Of a DNA stretch of 64,000 bases, positions 56,257-64,000 are shown piece after piece; position 1 is the first letter of the stretch, and every line of letters starts with the position of its first letter. The position numbers and the translations under genes are program-made. The notes below the pieces were generated by a model. That model searched no databases. It had not been told where the DNA came from and saw nothing but the letters and a program-made list of their open reading frames with translations. The stretch spans positions 124,001 to 188,000 of the forward strand of contig JAFWCB010000002.1 of the NCBI GenBank assembly GCA_017537025.1. Reading direction: 5' to 3'. This stretch comes from Sediminibacterium sp. Its GTDB lineage: Bacteria; Bacteroidota; Bacteroidia; Chitinophagales; Chitinophagaceae.

Positions 56257-56928
56257 ATGAAGAAATTTGCAGTGATAACCGCTGGTGGTACCGGTACCAG
56301 AATGGGAACAACAATGCCCAAACAATTTTTGATGTTACATGGTAAGCCTGTTCTCTGGTATACGATACAAGCGTTTTTATCAACCTTCGATGATATCATT
56401 ATCATTTTAGTTCTTCCCAAAGATTATATGGAAGCCGGTGAAAGATTAGTTGCTCAGTTTGATCATCAGATTATTATGACAGAAGGTGGAAGCACCCGGT
56501 TTCAGTCTGTTAAAAATGGATTGAGTTTAATTGAAGAACAAGGCATCGTATTCGTACACGATGGTGTTAGATGTATGGTTTCCGCTGAACTTATTACCCG
56601 ATGTTTTTTTCAGGCGCAAGAAAAAGGGAGTGCTATTCCGGCAGTTGCGGCAATAGATAGCATTCGTATTCAAGAGGGATCCGAACATAGAGTGATGGAT
56701 AGAAATGCAGTAAGAATTGTTCAAACACCACAAACTTTTAAAACAGAAATTTTACTGCCTGCTTTTCAGCAAGCCTATATACCTGATTTTACAGATGAAG
56801 CTACTGTGGTAGAAGCTTCAGGCACCAAAGTATACTTGATTGAAGGCGATTATCGTAATTTAAAAATTACGCGCCCGGTTGATTTATTAATCGCTGAATC
56901 TTTACTACAAGAAAGTAAGTTAGGCTAA
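56257..56928 (+). CDS. ispD: 2-C-methyl-D-erythritol 4-phosphate cytidylyltransferase
   Basis: A 223-residue IspD. The nucleotide-binding N-terminus is TAGGTGTRMGTTMPKQFLML (residues 8-27), and VFVHDGVRCMVS and DEATVVEASG are conserved. It couples CTP with MEP in the non-mevalonate isoprenoid pathway. It starts two bases after the peptidase gene. Its 3' end overlaps the convergent FemAB-like gene by 9 bases. Confidence 0.95.
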   Translation: MKKFAVITAGGTGTRMGTTMPKQFLMLHGKPVLWYTIQAFLSTFDDIIIILVLPKDYMEAGERLVAQFDHQIIMTEGGSTRFQSVKNGLSLIEEQGIVFVHDGVRCMVSAELITRCFFQAQEKGSAIPAVAAIDSIRIQEGSEHRVMDRNAVRIVQTPQTFKTEILLPAFQQAYIPDFTDEATVVEASGTKVYLIEGDYRNLKITRPVDLLIAESLLQESKLG

Positions 56929-57819
56929 AAGGGATAGGGGAAAAGGTAAAAGATTAAACTTTGAAACAGTATACTGTTCTTCCATAGGATTAAAGCCCTT
57001 ATAGAAATTCCTGATTCCAGGGATTGATGAACCTTCAAAATCAAAGGTCATATTACTATTCGAAAACGATTCTATTATTTTATGAAAGAGCCAATGATTG
57101 GCATGTAGTTTTCGACCTTCGTTCGTTACTGAGTTTAGTACATTATATATCCGATTAAATTTTTTTAAAAGTAATGCTATAGCTACCAAATTCCCTTTGC
57201 TATCTTTTACGGATCTTATACAGTAATCGGTTTGATTTTGTTCGCAGTATCTTTTTAATCTGCCATAGATTTCTTTTTGAACATGCGGGGTTTTTGAGCT
57301 ATTCAAAGAGATATATAAGTTCATGGCATCATCAATACTATTTGTGTTGTGATATGTCAATTCGTTTTTAATAGCCTTATTAATATTGTGTTTGAGGTCA
57401 CTTGTATACTTGGCATATAGTGTTTCATAAGAGTGATTCAATGGCAATACAAAATTAGTTTTGACTGCTCCCATGGCTAATGGGGAGATGTTACTTAGTG
57501 CAATTGTTCCGTACAATAATTTTTTTTGAATTATTGCAATAATAGTTTTTTGATCATCTGTAGATGTATTGCCAATGATGCTAGTGGCTTGAACAAAGGG
57601 AGCTGTATATGCATAGGGTATGTTCCATTTTTTTTTAAAAGGTATAGCTGTAATGATGCTGTAATCATGATTAACTACGGCTAACCAATTATCGGTTAAC
57701 ATATCAAGATAGGGGGCATGCATGTAAATAGATGCAGAATGGCTATTTTTTTGTAAGGTTTGTTCCCATTGAATAGCATCTATTTCTCCGGAATGTAGTA
57801 TGGTAAAATGTTCAGGCAT
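56920..57819 (-). CDS. FemAB/GNAT-fold acyltransferase-like protein
   Basis: A 299-residue protein. The ATG at 57819 overlaps the upstream stop (TAATG), so it is preferred to an in-frame start six codons earlier. Two GNAT-like halves are visible; the second has SVKDSKGNLVAIALLL and ends FDFEGSSIPGIRNFYKGFNP, the pattern of FemAB/BioF2-type transferases. These acylate or add amino acids to peptidoglycan or sugar acceptors. Next to a sugar-phosphate transferase it may decorate a glycan. Function unproven. Confidence 0.7.
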   Translation of the reverse strand: MPEHFTILHSGEIDAIQWEQTLQKNSHSASIYMHAPYLDMLTDNWLAVVNHDYSIITAIPFKKKWNIPYAYTAPFVQATSIIGNTSTDDQKTIIAIIQKKLLYGTIALSNISPLAMGAVKTNFVLPLNHSYETLYAKYTSDLKHNINKAIKNELTYHNTNSIDDAMNLYISLNSSKTPHVQKEIYGRLKRYCEQNQTDYCIRSVKDSKGNLVAIALLLKKFNRIYNVLNSVTNEGRKLHANHWLFHKIIESFSNSNMTFDFEGSSIPGIRNFYKGFNPMEEQYTVSKFNLLPFPLSLLA

Positions 57820-58514
57820 TATTTGCCTTTTCCCCACAGTATAAGTAATAATGTTTTACAAATTATCTGGAAATCTTTCCGTAAGGAAGGGTTCTCAATA
57901 TATTGTAAATCGTATTCCATTCGAACTGTCATCTCCGATAAGGTAGTGGCATAGCCAAATTCAATCATACCTAAGGAGGTTAGTCCAGGTTTTCTGTTCA
58001 GCAGGTAAGCATAGGAGGGGTTAATATCGATCAGCTGATCAATATATATCTTTCTTTCAGGTCGAGGGCCCACAAAACTCATATCTCCGATTAATATATT
58101 CCATAGCTGGGGTAGTTCATCTAATTTCCATTTTCTCATAAATCTTCCCCACGACGTTATTCTTTCATCGTTTAAGGAAGACAGTGCCGGGCCATTTTTT
58201 TCTGCGTTAGCGATCATACTTCTAAACTTATAGATGATAAAGGGGCGGCCTTTTAATCCGATTCGTTCTTGCGAATAAATGATTCCTCCTTTTGAATGTA
58301 ATAGTGTTCTGATCGCAATAAATAAAAGTAGTGGGCTAAGTAAAATGAATAAGCTAATAGCTCCTATAATATCAACAGCTCTTTTACAGAAAAGCTTCCA
58401 AGGTGGGAAAGATTTCGTATAAAGCTTTACCAACTTTGCTTTTGCTGTTAATTTGTCTCCGTTTGTAATTTTTAAAACGGGATTATTATGTTGTATGGTT
58501 GGCTGAGTTTGCAT
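57819..58514 (-). CDS. polyprenyl-phosphate sugar-phosphate transferase (WcaJ/PglC type)
   Basis: A 231-residue initiating transferase. One membrane segment (about residues 46-69) follows KRAVDIIGA, then YKFRSM, WKLDELPQLWNIL and MSFVGPRPE, the classic bacterial sugar transferase motifs (Asp-Glu catalytic pair in LDELPQ). It moves a sugar-1-phosphate to undecaprenyl phosphate, the first step of polysaccharide assembly. It is tightly linked, with 1-base overlaps, to the oxidoreductase and FemAB-like genes. Confidence 0.93.
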   Translation of the reverse strand: MQTQPTIQHNNPVLKITNGDKLTAKAKLVKLYTKSFPPWKLFCKRAVDIIGAISLFILLSPLLLFIAIRTLLHSKGGIIYSQERIGLKGRPFIIYKFRSMIANAEKNGPALSSLNDERITSWGRFMRKWKLDELPQLWNILIGDMSFVGPRPERKIYIDQLIDINPSYAYLLNRKPGLTSLGMIEFGYATTLSEMTVRMEYDLQYIENPSLRKDFQIICKTLLLILWGKGK

Positions 58515-59488
58515 TATACAAGAATACTCGTACTGTTGATTTTTTCTAGAATTTGATGTGCCACTTCCATAGCCAGGAATCCGTCTATCTCACTTACGAT
58601 GGTAGGCGTATTATGGTTTATCGCATCAACAAAAGCTTGGAGCTCAAGTTTGATAGCATTTAGAGGTTCTATGGATGGGGTTGCGATAGCTATTGTTTTT
58701 TTACCATTTTGGGTATCGATATCGAAGGAGAAAACACCGGTATCATTCGGTTGTTTTAGTTTTATGATTTCGGTTTTCTTCTCTAGGAAATCAATGCCTA
58801 TATAGGCATCTTTTTGAAATAAACGCATTTTGCGCATCTTTTTCATGCTGATCCTACTACTGGTAAGATTGGCTACACAACCATTGTTAAATTCAATTCT
58901 CACGTTTGCAATATCGGGTGTTTCGGTCATCACATTCACCCCACTGGCCGCAATACTTTTTACATCGCTTTTTACAAGGCTCAGAATAATGTCTATATCA
59001 TGGATCATCAGATCCAGAATAACACTTACTTCTGTACCACGGGGATTGAATTGAGCCAATCTATGCACCTCAATAAACATGGGGTTAAGTGGGAGGTCCT
59101 TTATAGCTAAAAAAGCGGGATTAAATCTTTCTACATGTCCAACTTGTAGTTTCACATTGGCTTCTCTAACCATATCCACGAGATCTCGTCCTTCTTTGAT
59201 GGTATTCGTAATAGGTTTTTCTACAAATACATGTTTGCCCTTTCTAATAGCTTTCATGCATATATCAAAGTGGTGATTAGTAGGTGTTATTACATCAATG
59301 GCATCACAGGCATCAATCAGTTTGTCTTCATCCAGGAATCTTTTTAATCCATATTTTTCGGTAACTGCATTTGCATTATCATTATTGGGGTCAAAAAATC
59401 CAATCAGTTTTACACCATCTATCTCTTTCCAATTATTGAGGTGAAACTTTCCCAAATGACCTACACCAAATACCCCTATTTTCAACAT
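58514..59488 (-). CDS. Gfo/Idh/MocA family sugar oxidoreductase
   Basis: A 324-residue NAD(P)-dependent dehydrogenase. The Rossmann motif is FGVGHLGKFHL (residues 6-16); VEKPIT carries the conserved EKP lysine near residue 91; HDIDIILSL is the catalytic-His region. Members oxidise or reduce sugar and nucleotide-sugar hydroxyls. It is the first gene of a three-gene minus-strand set with the sugar-phosphate transferase, so the substrate may be a nucleotide sugar such as UDP-GlcNAc(A). Confidence 0.88.
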   Translation of the reverse strand: MLKIGVFGVGHLGKFHLNNWKEIDGVKLIGFFDPNNDNANAVTEKYGLKRFLDEDKLIDACDAIDVITPTNHHFDICMKAIRKGKHVFVEKPITNTIKEGRDLVDMVREANVKLQVGHVERFNPAFLAIKDLPLNPMFIEVHRLAQFNPRGTEVSVILDLMIHDIDIILSLVKSDVKSIAASGVNVMTETPDIANVRIEFNNGCVANLTSSRISMKKMRKMRLFQKDAYIGIDFLEKKTEIIKLKQPNDTGVFSFDIDTQNGKKTIAIATPSIEPLNAIKLELQAFVDAINHNTPTIVSEIDGFLAMEVAHQILEKINSTSILV

Positions 59489-59544
59489 ATTACTTCTTTA
59501 TTGATAATCTGTAAAGATAGCTAAAACAACGTCTTGGCTGCCTG

Positions 59545-61344
59545 CTAAGCAAAAAGTTCGTAGTCTTTTACACTGGTTAATCCACTCATTGTTAATAATG
59601 TTTTTGCACAAGCCGCTATGTGAGGCATTTCATAGGTGAAATAAAATTCCATAGTATGTAATTTTCCTTCATAAAAGGATCTCTTTTCTTGCTGAGCATT
59701 ATTCAATTGATTTGCGGCTATAATACCCATTTTTAGCCATTGCCAGCCAATCACTGTGTAGCTTACCATTTCTAAAAATACAGTGGCATCGGCAAGCAAT
59801 AAGTCAATTTTTCCTTCTGTGGCTAGTGGTAATAGCTTGGCTAATACTTTTTGTATTTCTACTAGGCTATTGGCCAATTGATTGGCACAGTTAGTAGTTG
59901 CCGGAATGGTAATGCCTTCTTGAATGGTTGATTGAATAGCAGATGATAAAATTTGTAGTGCTTTCCCATTTTCCATCGTCACTTTTCTACCCAGGAGATC
60001 GAGTGCCTGGATACCGGTAGTACCTTCATACAGCGACATAATTTTTAAATCCCTATAGTGCTGTTGCACGGGAAAATCGGTTGTAAAACCATAGCCTCCT
60101 AAAGTTTGTATGGCTAATGCTGCCGCTCTCGACCCCTGTTCGGCCGAGTATGTTTTTACAATTGGTGTAAGTATTTCAAGTAAAAGCCAATTATTATGTT
60201 TTTCATCGCCTTCTCCTGCATGTACTAAATCGTATAATCTATTACATTCCATTCCTAATGATAGAGATCCCTCGGCAATAGCTTTTTGGGTAAATAACAT
60301 ACGCTGTACATCGGGGTGATTAATGATGAGAGTAGGGGGTTGTAAAGGATTTTTTTCGGTGATAAGTCTTCCTTGGGGTCTTTCTTTACAATATTGCAAA
60401 GATGCCTGATAAGCAGCCATAGTAACAGATGCAGCAGATAAACCTACACTTATTCTGGCTCCATTCATCATTTGAAACATATAGCTCAAACCTTTATGAG
60501 GTTCACCTACCAAATAGCCAATACAATTGTTATGATCTCCAAAAACTAAGTGCGTAGTGGCATATCCTTTTTGTCCCATCTTCTGGAAATCTCCCGCGCA
60601 ATACACATCATTATATTCAAACGATCCTGATTCGGTAATTCGAAATTTTGGAATAATGAATAAGGAGATACCTTTGGTTCCTGCTGGTGCCCCTTCTATT
60701 CTTGCCAATGTAAGATGTATAAAGTTTTCACACGCTTCATGCTGTCCGCCCGATATAAATATTTTTTGTCCTCTGATCGCGTACTGATCACCTTCAATAT
60801 GTTTTGCGCTAGTTGTAATATCAGTCAATGAGCTGCCCGCTTGTGGCTCGGTAAGTGCCATCGTTCCTTGCCATTTTCCTGCAAAAATCGGAGGTACATA
60901 TTTTTTTATCTGTGCTGCAGAACCAAAGCTGGTGATTAAACCTGCTGCTCCGGATGACAAGCCAATATACCCTTCCACGCCATTATTCGCAGCTTGAAAA
61001 ATATGATGTGCAGTGCCATTAATCATTTCAGGTAGCTGCATACCGCCATGTTCAAAATCGGCTGTACTACCTATCCAGCCTTGTTCTGCAGCGATCGGAA
61101 TAATTCTTTTTAAGCAAGCATGCGTGAGTACATTTCCTTTTCCATCATATCGAACGGGAGTTTCATCCATTTCTTTGTAGTAGGGTGCCATTTCCTGATC
61201 GGCAAATTTTTTAGCGGATTCAATAAGCATCCATGCCTGTTCTTCATCGAGATGTGCAAAGCGAGGATAGCTGAATAATTCTTTTACAGGATGTACTTCA
61301 AAAAGTAAGAAGCGGAGAAAATGTAAATTTGTGTAGTTGGGCAT
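59545..61344 (-). CDS. acyl-CoA dehydrogenase, long form
   Basis: A 599-residue flavoprotein, longer than the usual 380 because of N-terminal and C-terminal extensions seen in the AcdB-type group. Central motifs are ALTEPQAGSSLTD (FAD binding), KIFISGG and the C-terminal TLGGYGFTTDFPVQQHYRD and YEGTTGIQALDL. The glutamate base is likely in YEGTTG. It oxidises acyl-CoA at the alpha-beta bond in fatty-acid breakdown. The reductase-MaoC fusion gene lies 63 bases upstream, so they may be one pathway. Confidence 0.9.
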   Translation of the reverse strand: MPNYTNLHFLRFLLFEVHPVKELFSYPRFAHLDEEQAWMLIESAKKFADQEMAPYYKEMDETPVRYDGKGNVLTHACLKRIIPIAAEQGWIGSTADFEHGGMQLPEMINGTAHHIFQAANNGVEGYIGLSSGAAGLITSFGSAAQIKKYVPPIFAGKWQGTMALTEPQAGSSLTDITTSAKHIEGDQYAIRGQKIFISGGQHEACENFIHLTLARIEGAPAGTKGISLFIIPKFRITESGSFEYNDVYCAGDFQKMGQKGYATTHLVFGDHNNCIGYLVGEPHKGLSYMFQMMNGARISVGLSAASVTMAAYQASLQYCKERPQGRLITEKNPLQPPTLIINHPDVQRMLFTQKAIAEGSLSLGMECNRLYDLVHAGEGDEKHNNWLLLEILTPIVKTYSAEQGSRAAALAIQTLGGYGFTTDFPVQQHYRDLKIMSLYEGTTGIQALDLLGRKVTMENGKALQILSSAIQSTIQEGITIPATTNCANQLANSLVEIQKVLAKLLPLATEGKIDLLLADATVFLEMVSYTVIGWQWLKMGIIAANQLNNAQQEKRSFYEGKLHTMEFYFTYEMPHIAACAKTLLTMSGLTSVKDYELFA

Positions 61345-61360
61345 GGTAGTGGTTACGGGT

Positions 61361-61408
61361 AAGAATTATGAATTAAGAATTATGAATTTTGAGTTAAGAA
61401 TTATGGGT
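61361..61408. repeat. tandem AATTAAGAATTATG simple repeat
   Basis: About three degenerate copies of AAGAATTATGAATT lie between the dehydrogenase and fusion genes. A related TTCATAATTCAAAATTCATAA string lies at 24301-24321. Confidence 0.75.
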
Positions 61409-62916
61409 TAGGTGATGAGGGAAATAATTTCTGCAATGAGTACGGGTTTTTCACTGCCCTCTTTCATTATTGTACTGTTGATAAAAAGTTTAATATGACC
61501 ATTAGATAGCTCTTCCATTCCTGAGAGGGTAGCTACTAGTCGTATTTTACTATTCACCGGTACAGGAGCTATGAAACGGACTTTATTCAGTCCATAATTA
61601 AAGAAAGCAGGTATATTTTCAATTTGAATAAGTTGATAAAAAAACTGAGATACCAGTGATAAGGATAAAAAGCCATGGGCAATTGTTTTTCCTTCCGGCA
61701 GTAGCATTTTCGCTTTTTCTACGTCGGTATGTACCCATTGAAAATCGAAGGTTGTATTGGCAAACGAATCGATCATTTCTTGGGTAATAGTTAACCAATC
61801 GGATGGGCCAATTGTTTTGCCAATATGTTTTGTTATTTCTTTTTTCCCGGTTATAACTAGTTTATTTTGTGCAGCGGGTTCATCAGATTTTGATTTTGTA
61901 GATACAGATGAATGCATAGATAGGGGTTCTTGCTTTTCTTTCTTTATTTCTACCACGGCTTTCCCCAAAACTTTTCTGAGCATAAGATCCTGAATAGCCG
62001 TTCCTGCTTCTTCAAGCGAATAGATTTTATGAATAGGTTGATGGATTTTTCCTTCTTGCAACCATCTTACAATATCCATTGAATTCTGCATGCTGGCAGA
62101 GGGCTCGCGTTCTGCGAAACTTCCCCAGAAAACACCTATTATAGAAGCTCCTTTCAATAAGGGTAAATTAAAGGGTAGTTGTGGTATTTCACCGGTGGCA
62201 AAACCTACCACCAAATACCTGCCATTCCAGGCTATACTTCTAAAAGCAGGCTCTGCTAATTTTCCACCTACCGCATCGTATACAACATCAACACCCTTAT
62301 CATCGGTTATTGATTTTAAACGACTGCGTAAGTCTTCTTCACTATAATTGATACAAAAGTCAGCACCTATTTCTTTACAAAATGCTAGTTTATCGGCAGT
62401 GGAAGCAGCAGCAATAACCGTAGCCCCCATTTGTTTGGCTAGCATGATGGCAGCAGAACCAACGCCACCTGCGGCACCTAATATCAAAACGGTTTCTCCA
62501 CTCTTTAATGTAGCTCGATCTTTTAAAGCATGGTATGAAGTGCCGAAGGTATATAACGTGGAAGCCGCAGTAATAAAATCCATAGTAGGAGGAATAGGGA
62601 AAACACGAGAAGCATCTACATTGATTTCTTCTGCGAAACCACCCCAAATACTTAATGCTAAAACTCTTGTTCCAATCAACAAATGCTTTACTGCATTGCC
62701 TACTGCTACAATGATTCCGGCTACCTCACCTCCAGGAGAAAAAGGTAATGAGGGTTTAAATTGATATTTATTTTGAATAATAAGTGCATCGGGGAAATTT
62801 ACGCCACAAGCATATACAGCGATACGAACTTCTGTATCCTGTAAGGGCAACAATTCAATCTCAGTAATAGCTAAATTATCTGGTAAACCAAATGCTGTGC
62901 AAAGCAACGCTTTCAT
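61408..62916 (-). CDS. fusion of zinc-free quinone-oxidoreductase-like MDR and MaoC-type hydratase
   Basis: A 502-residue two-domain protein. Residues 1-325 form a medium-chain dehydrogenase/reductase with ACGVNFPDAL, SPGGEVAG and the NADPH motif GAAGGVGSAA; zinc ligands are absent, as in the QOR group. After a linker (about 330-365, rich in Ser and Lys) a MaoC domain covers about 370-500, with hydratase motif KTIAHGFLSLSL. The pair could reduce and hydrate enoyl-CoA or related compounds. I do not recognise the fusion as common. Confidence 0.88.
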   Translation of the reverse strand: MKALLCTAFGLPDNLAITEIELLPLQDTEVRIAVYACGVNFPDALIIQNKYQFKPSLPFSPGGEVAGIIVAVGNAVKHLLIGTRVLALSIWGGFAEEINVDASRVFPIPPTMDFITAASTLYTFGTSYHALKDRATLKSGETVLILGAAGGVGSAAIMLAKQMGATVIAAASTADKLAFCKEIGADFCINYSEEDLRSRLKSITDDKGVDVVYDAVGGKLAEPAFRSIAWNGRYLVVGFATGEIPQLPFNLPLLKGASIIGVFWGSFAEREPSASMQNSMDIVRWLQEGKIHQPIHKIYSLEEAGTAIQDLMLRKVLGKAVVEIKKEKQEPLSMHSSVSTKSKSDEPAAQNKLVITGKKEITKHIGKTIGPSDWLTITQEMIDSFANTTFDFQWVHTDVEKAKMLLPEGKTIAHGFLSLSLVSQFFYQLIQIENIPAFFNYGLNKVRFIAPVPVNSKIRLVATLSGMEELSNGHIKLFINSTIMKEGSEKPVLIAEIISLIT

Positions 62917-62971
62917 AAAAATACTTATATATGAAAGATACGTTTACTAATGCTAATTTCAAATAAGAAGG

Positions 62972-63781
62972 TTATAATCCTATTAATCTTTTGATTCTTT
63001 TGATCGTTCCCTTCCACAAACCTCCATCAATTTGTATACGCCGGTCGGTAGTCCACACAAGTGCACTGATCGCTTTTACATAGAACAAATTGCCATATCC
63101 CTTTTCTCTCAGTTTTAATGCAAGCCATCCATCCTCATTGGTTCCTGCAGGATGGTTGAAACCATCCACACTTAGCCCTTGTTCTCTTCTAAAACCGGAA
63201 TTAAATCCGTAAGCATTCATGGCTTCATCTCGAAATGTTTTATTAATCCATCGAGATAGATCTGCAAAGTATTCATACAGGAAATAAATAAAGCGAGGTG
63301 TTCCGGCGATAGGTATAAAGGAGAAGCGGCCATAAACCGCAGCAATATTGTCTCTTTCGGCTAATGGTTTAATCATCTGCTCGATCCAGTCTTTAGGGTA
63401 AATAGTATCCGCGTCGGCATTCAAAATATACTTTCCGGTAGCAACTGCGAGCCCGGCATTACGGGCAACGGTAATGCCTTGGTTAAGTTCAGTAATACAG
63501 GGGATACCGGTTCCTTTAACAAGGGCTTCGGTTTGGTCTTTTGAGTTGTTATTAACAACCACAATTTCTACAGCCCATTTGGTTTCGTTATTAGCAATAG
63601 AAAGTAGTGTTTGTAAAATATTTTCTTCTTCATTGTAGGCAGGCATTACTATGGAAACATCCGGAGGGCCGGATTTGCGAAGTGCTTGATAAGCAGTTGC
63701 TATCACCGGTTGTGCGGCCAGATCTGCCGGTTTATTTTGATACAATTGCTGAATATAAACAGGGATATGTACAGGTCTCAT
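62972..63781 (-). CDS. family 2 glycosyltransferase
   Basis: A 269-residue GT2 enzyme. The ATG at 63781 is chosen because the upstream 16-residue extension is hydrophobic and unrelated. Motifs are IVMPAYNEEENI, NNNSKDQT, NADADTIYP (DxD) and NEDGWLALKLREKG (ED acceptor motif). It has no multi-helix anchor, so it is probably a soluble or peripheral transferase. It is divergent from the response regulator gene and not grouped with other sugar genes. Acceptor unknown. Confidence 0.85.
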   Translation of the reverse strand: MRPVHIPVYIQQLYQNKPADLAAQPVIATAYQALRKSGPPDVSIVMPAYNEEENILQTLLSIANNETKWAVEIVVVNNNSKDQTEALVKGTGIPCITELNQGITVARNAGLAVATGKYILNADADTIYPKDWIEQMIKPLAERDNIAAVYGRFSFIPIAGTPRFIYFLYEYFADLSRWINKTFRDEAMNAYGFNSGFRREQGLSVDGFNHPAGTNEDGWLALKLREKGYGNLFYVKAISALVWTTDRRIQIDGGLWKGTIKRIKRLIGL

Positions 63782-63940
63782 ATACGTAAAAGTAAATTGG
63801 CTTATAAAGCTAAGTCTAAGATATAGCAAAAACCTGTAGTATCTTACCTACATCAATTAAAGGATAAATTAATGTGTGGGTTTGACCATGTATGCTAGGG
63901 ATTATATATATTTATCTTCTAAAATCAATTCATATTCACG

Positions 63941-64000
63941 ATGGGGTTTACAAATTCTGATACATTAAAGATTGTGGTGGTAGAAGATGAGATGACGATG
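63941..64000 (+). CDS. response regulator, receiver domain start (3' partial)
   Basis: The last 60 bases encode an open frame of 20 residues that starts at ATG 63941 and runs past the window end. It reads KIVVVEDEMTM, the first strand of a receiver domain with its acidic pair (ED/E) that binds magnesium. The output domain is out of view. The 159-base spacer shared with the divergent glycosyltransferase gene is AT-rich (TATATATATTT at 63904-63914), without an exact consensus promoter. Confidence 0.72.
   Translation, partial: MGFTNSDTLKIVVVEDEMTM

Overview
The window looks like chromosomal DNA of an AT-rich Bacteroidota, most likely order Chitinophagales, family Chitinophagaceae. Reasons: an Oar-like TonB receptor with an N-terminal carboxypeptidase-regulatory domain, repeated matches to the Bacteroidota sigma promoter (TTG/TTTG, about 19 bases, TAnnTTTG), A-rich leaders almost without Shine-Dalgarno (SD) sites, one striking SD in front of rpsU, and the conserved order rpsU-xer-hpf-tRNAs-tuf-tRNA-Trp-secE-nusG-rplKAJL-rpoBC. 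The family assignment is inference; the window contains no 16S rRNA gene. There is no prophage, insertion sequence or CRISPR array.

Layout. 1-2.7 kb: the end of a UDP-glucuronate decarboxylase-like gene, an RmlD-like reductase and a two-domain VOC protein. 2.7-10.3 kb (minus): an import operon of TonB receptor, YnjB-like lipoprotein, two permeases, ATPase and a radical SAM enzyme. 10.4-19.8 kb (minus): a long run holding a DUF2064 transferase, fasciclin lipoprotein, outer-membrane barrel, processive GT2, NapH/CcoG-like 4Fe-4S membrane protein, FAD oxidoreductase, rhodanese, GT-C enzyme and DPM1-like GT2. 19.9-24.2 kb: a one-domain asparaginase, tRNA-Gln, cyanophycin synthetase and divergent cyanophycinase. 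24.4-32.2 kb: SGNH hydrolase, histidine kinase, GT2 plus a small secreted protein, tyrS, RDD protein, hscA and ribE.

32.3-52.2 kb is the translation and transcription core: rpsU, xer, hpf, four tRNAs, tuf, tRNA-Trp, secE, nusG, rplK, rplA, rplJ, rplL, rpoB and rpoC. It is interrupted twice: by three sugar genes (GT14, FdtA-like isomerase, DegT aminotransferase) between nusG and rplK, and by an M13 metallopeptidase between rplL and rpoB. 52.2-64 kb holds an OmpH/Skp chaperone, APC permease, heptose-7-phosphate kinase, isoaspartyl peptidase, ispD, a minus-strand trio (oxidoreductase, sugar-phosphate transferase, FemAB-like protein), an acyl-CoA dehydrogenase, a reductase-MaoC fusion, a GT2 and the first codons of a response regulator.

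How parts work together. Cyanophycin synthetase, cyanophycinase and the isoaspartyl peptidase at 55 kb form a possible full nitrogen-storage cycle. The sugar genes scattered through the window fit surface polysaccharide synthesis. The most interesting unexplained units are the radical SAM import operon, the redox-glycosyltransferase-fasciclin run, the rpsU SD site, two terminators whose T-tracts run straight into the next start codon, and a tRNA-Thr relic carrying a small palindrome.
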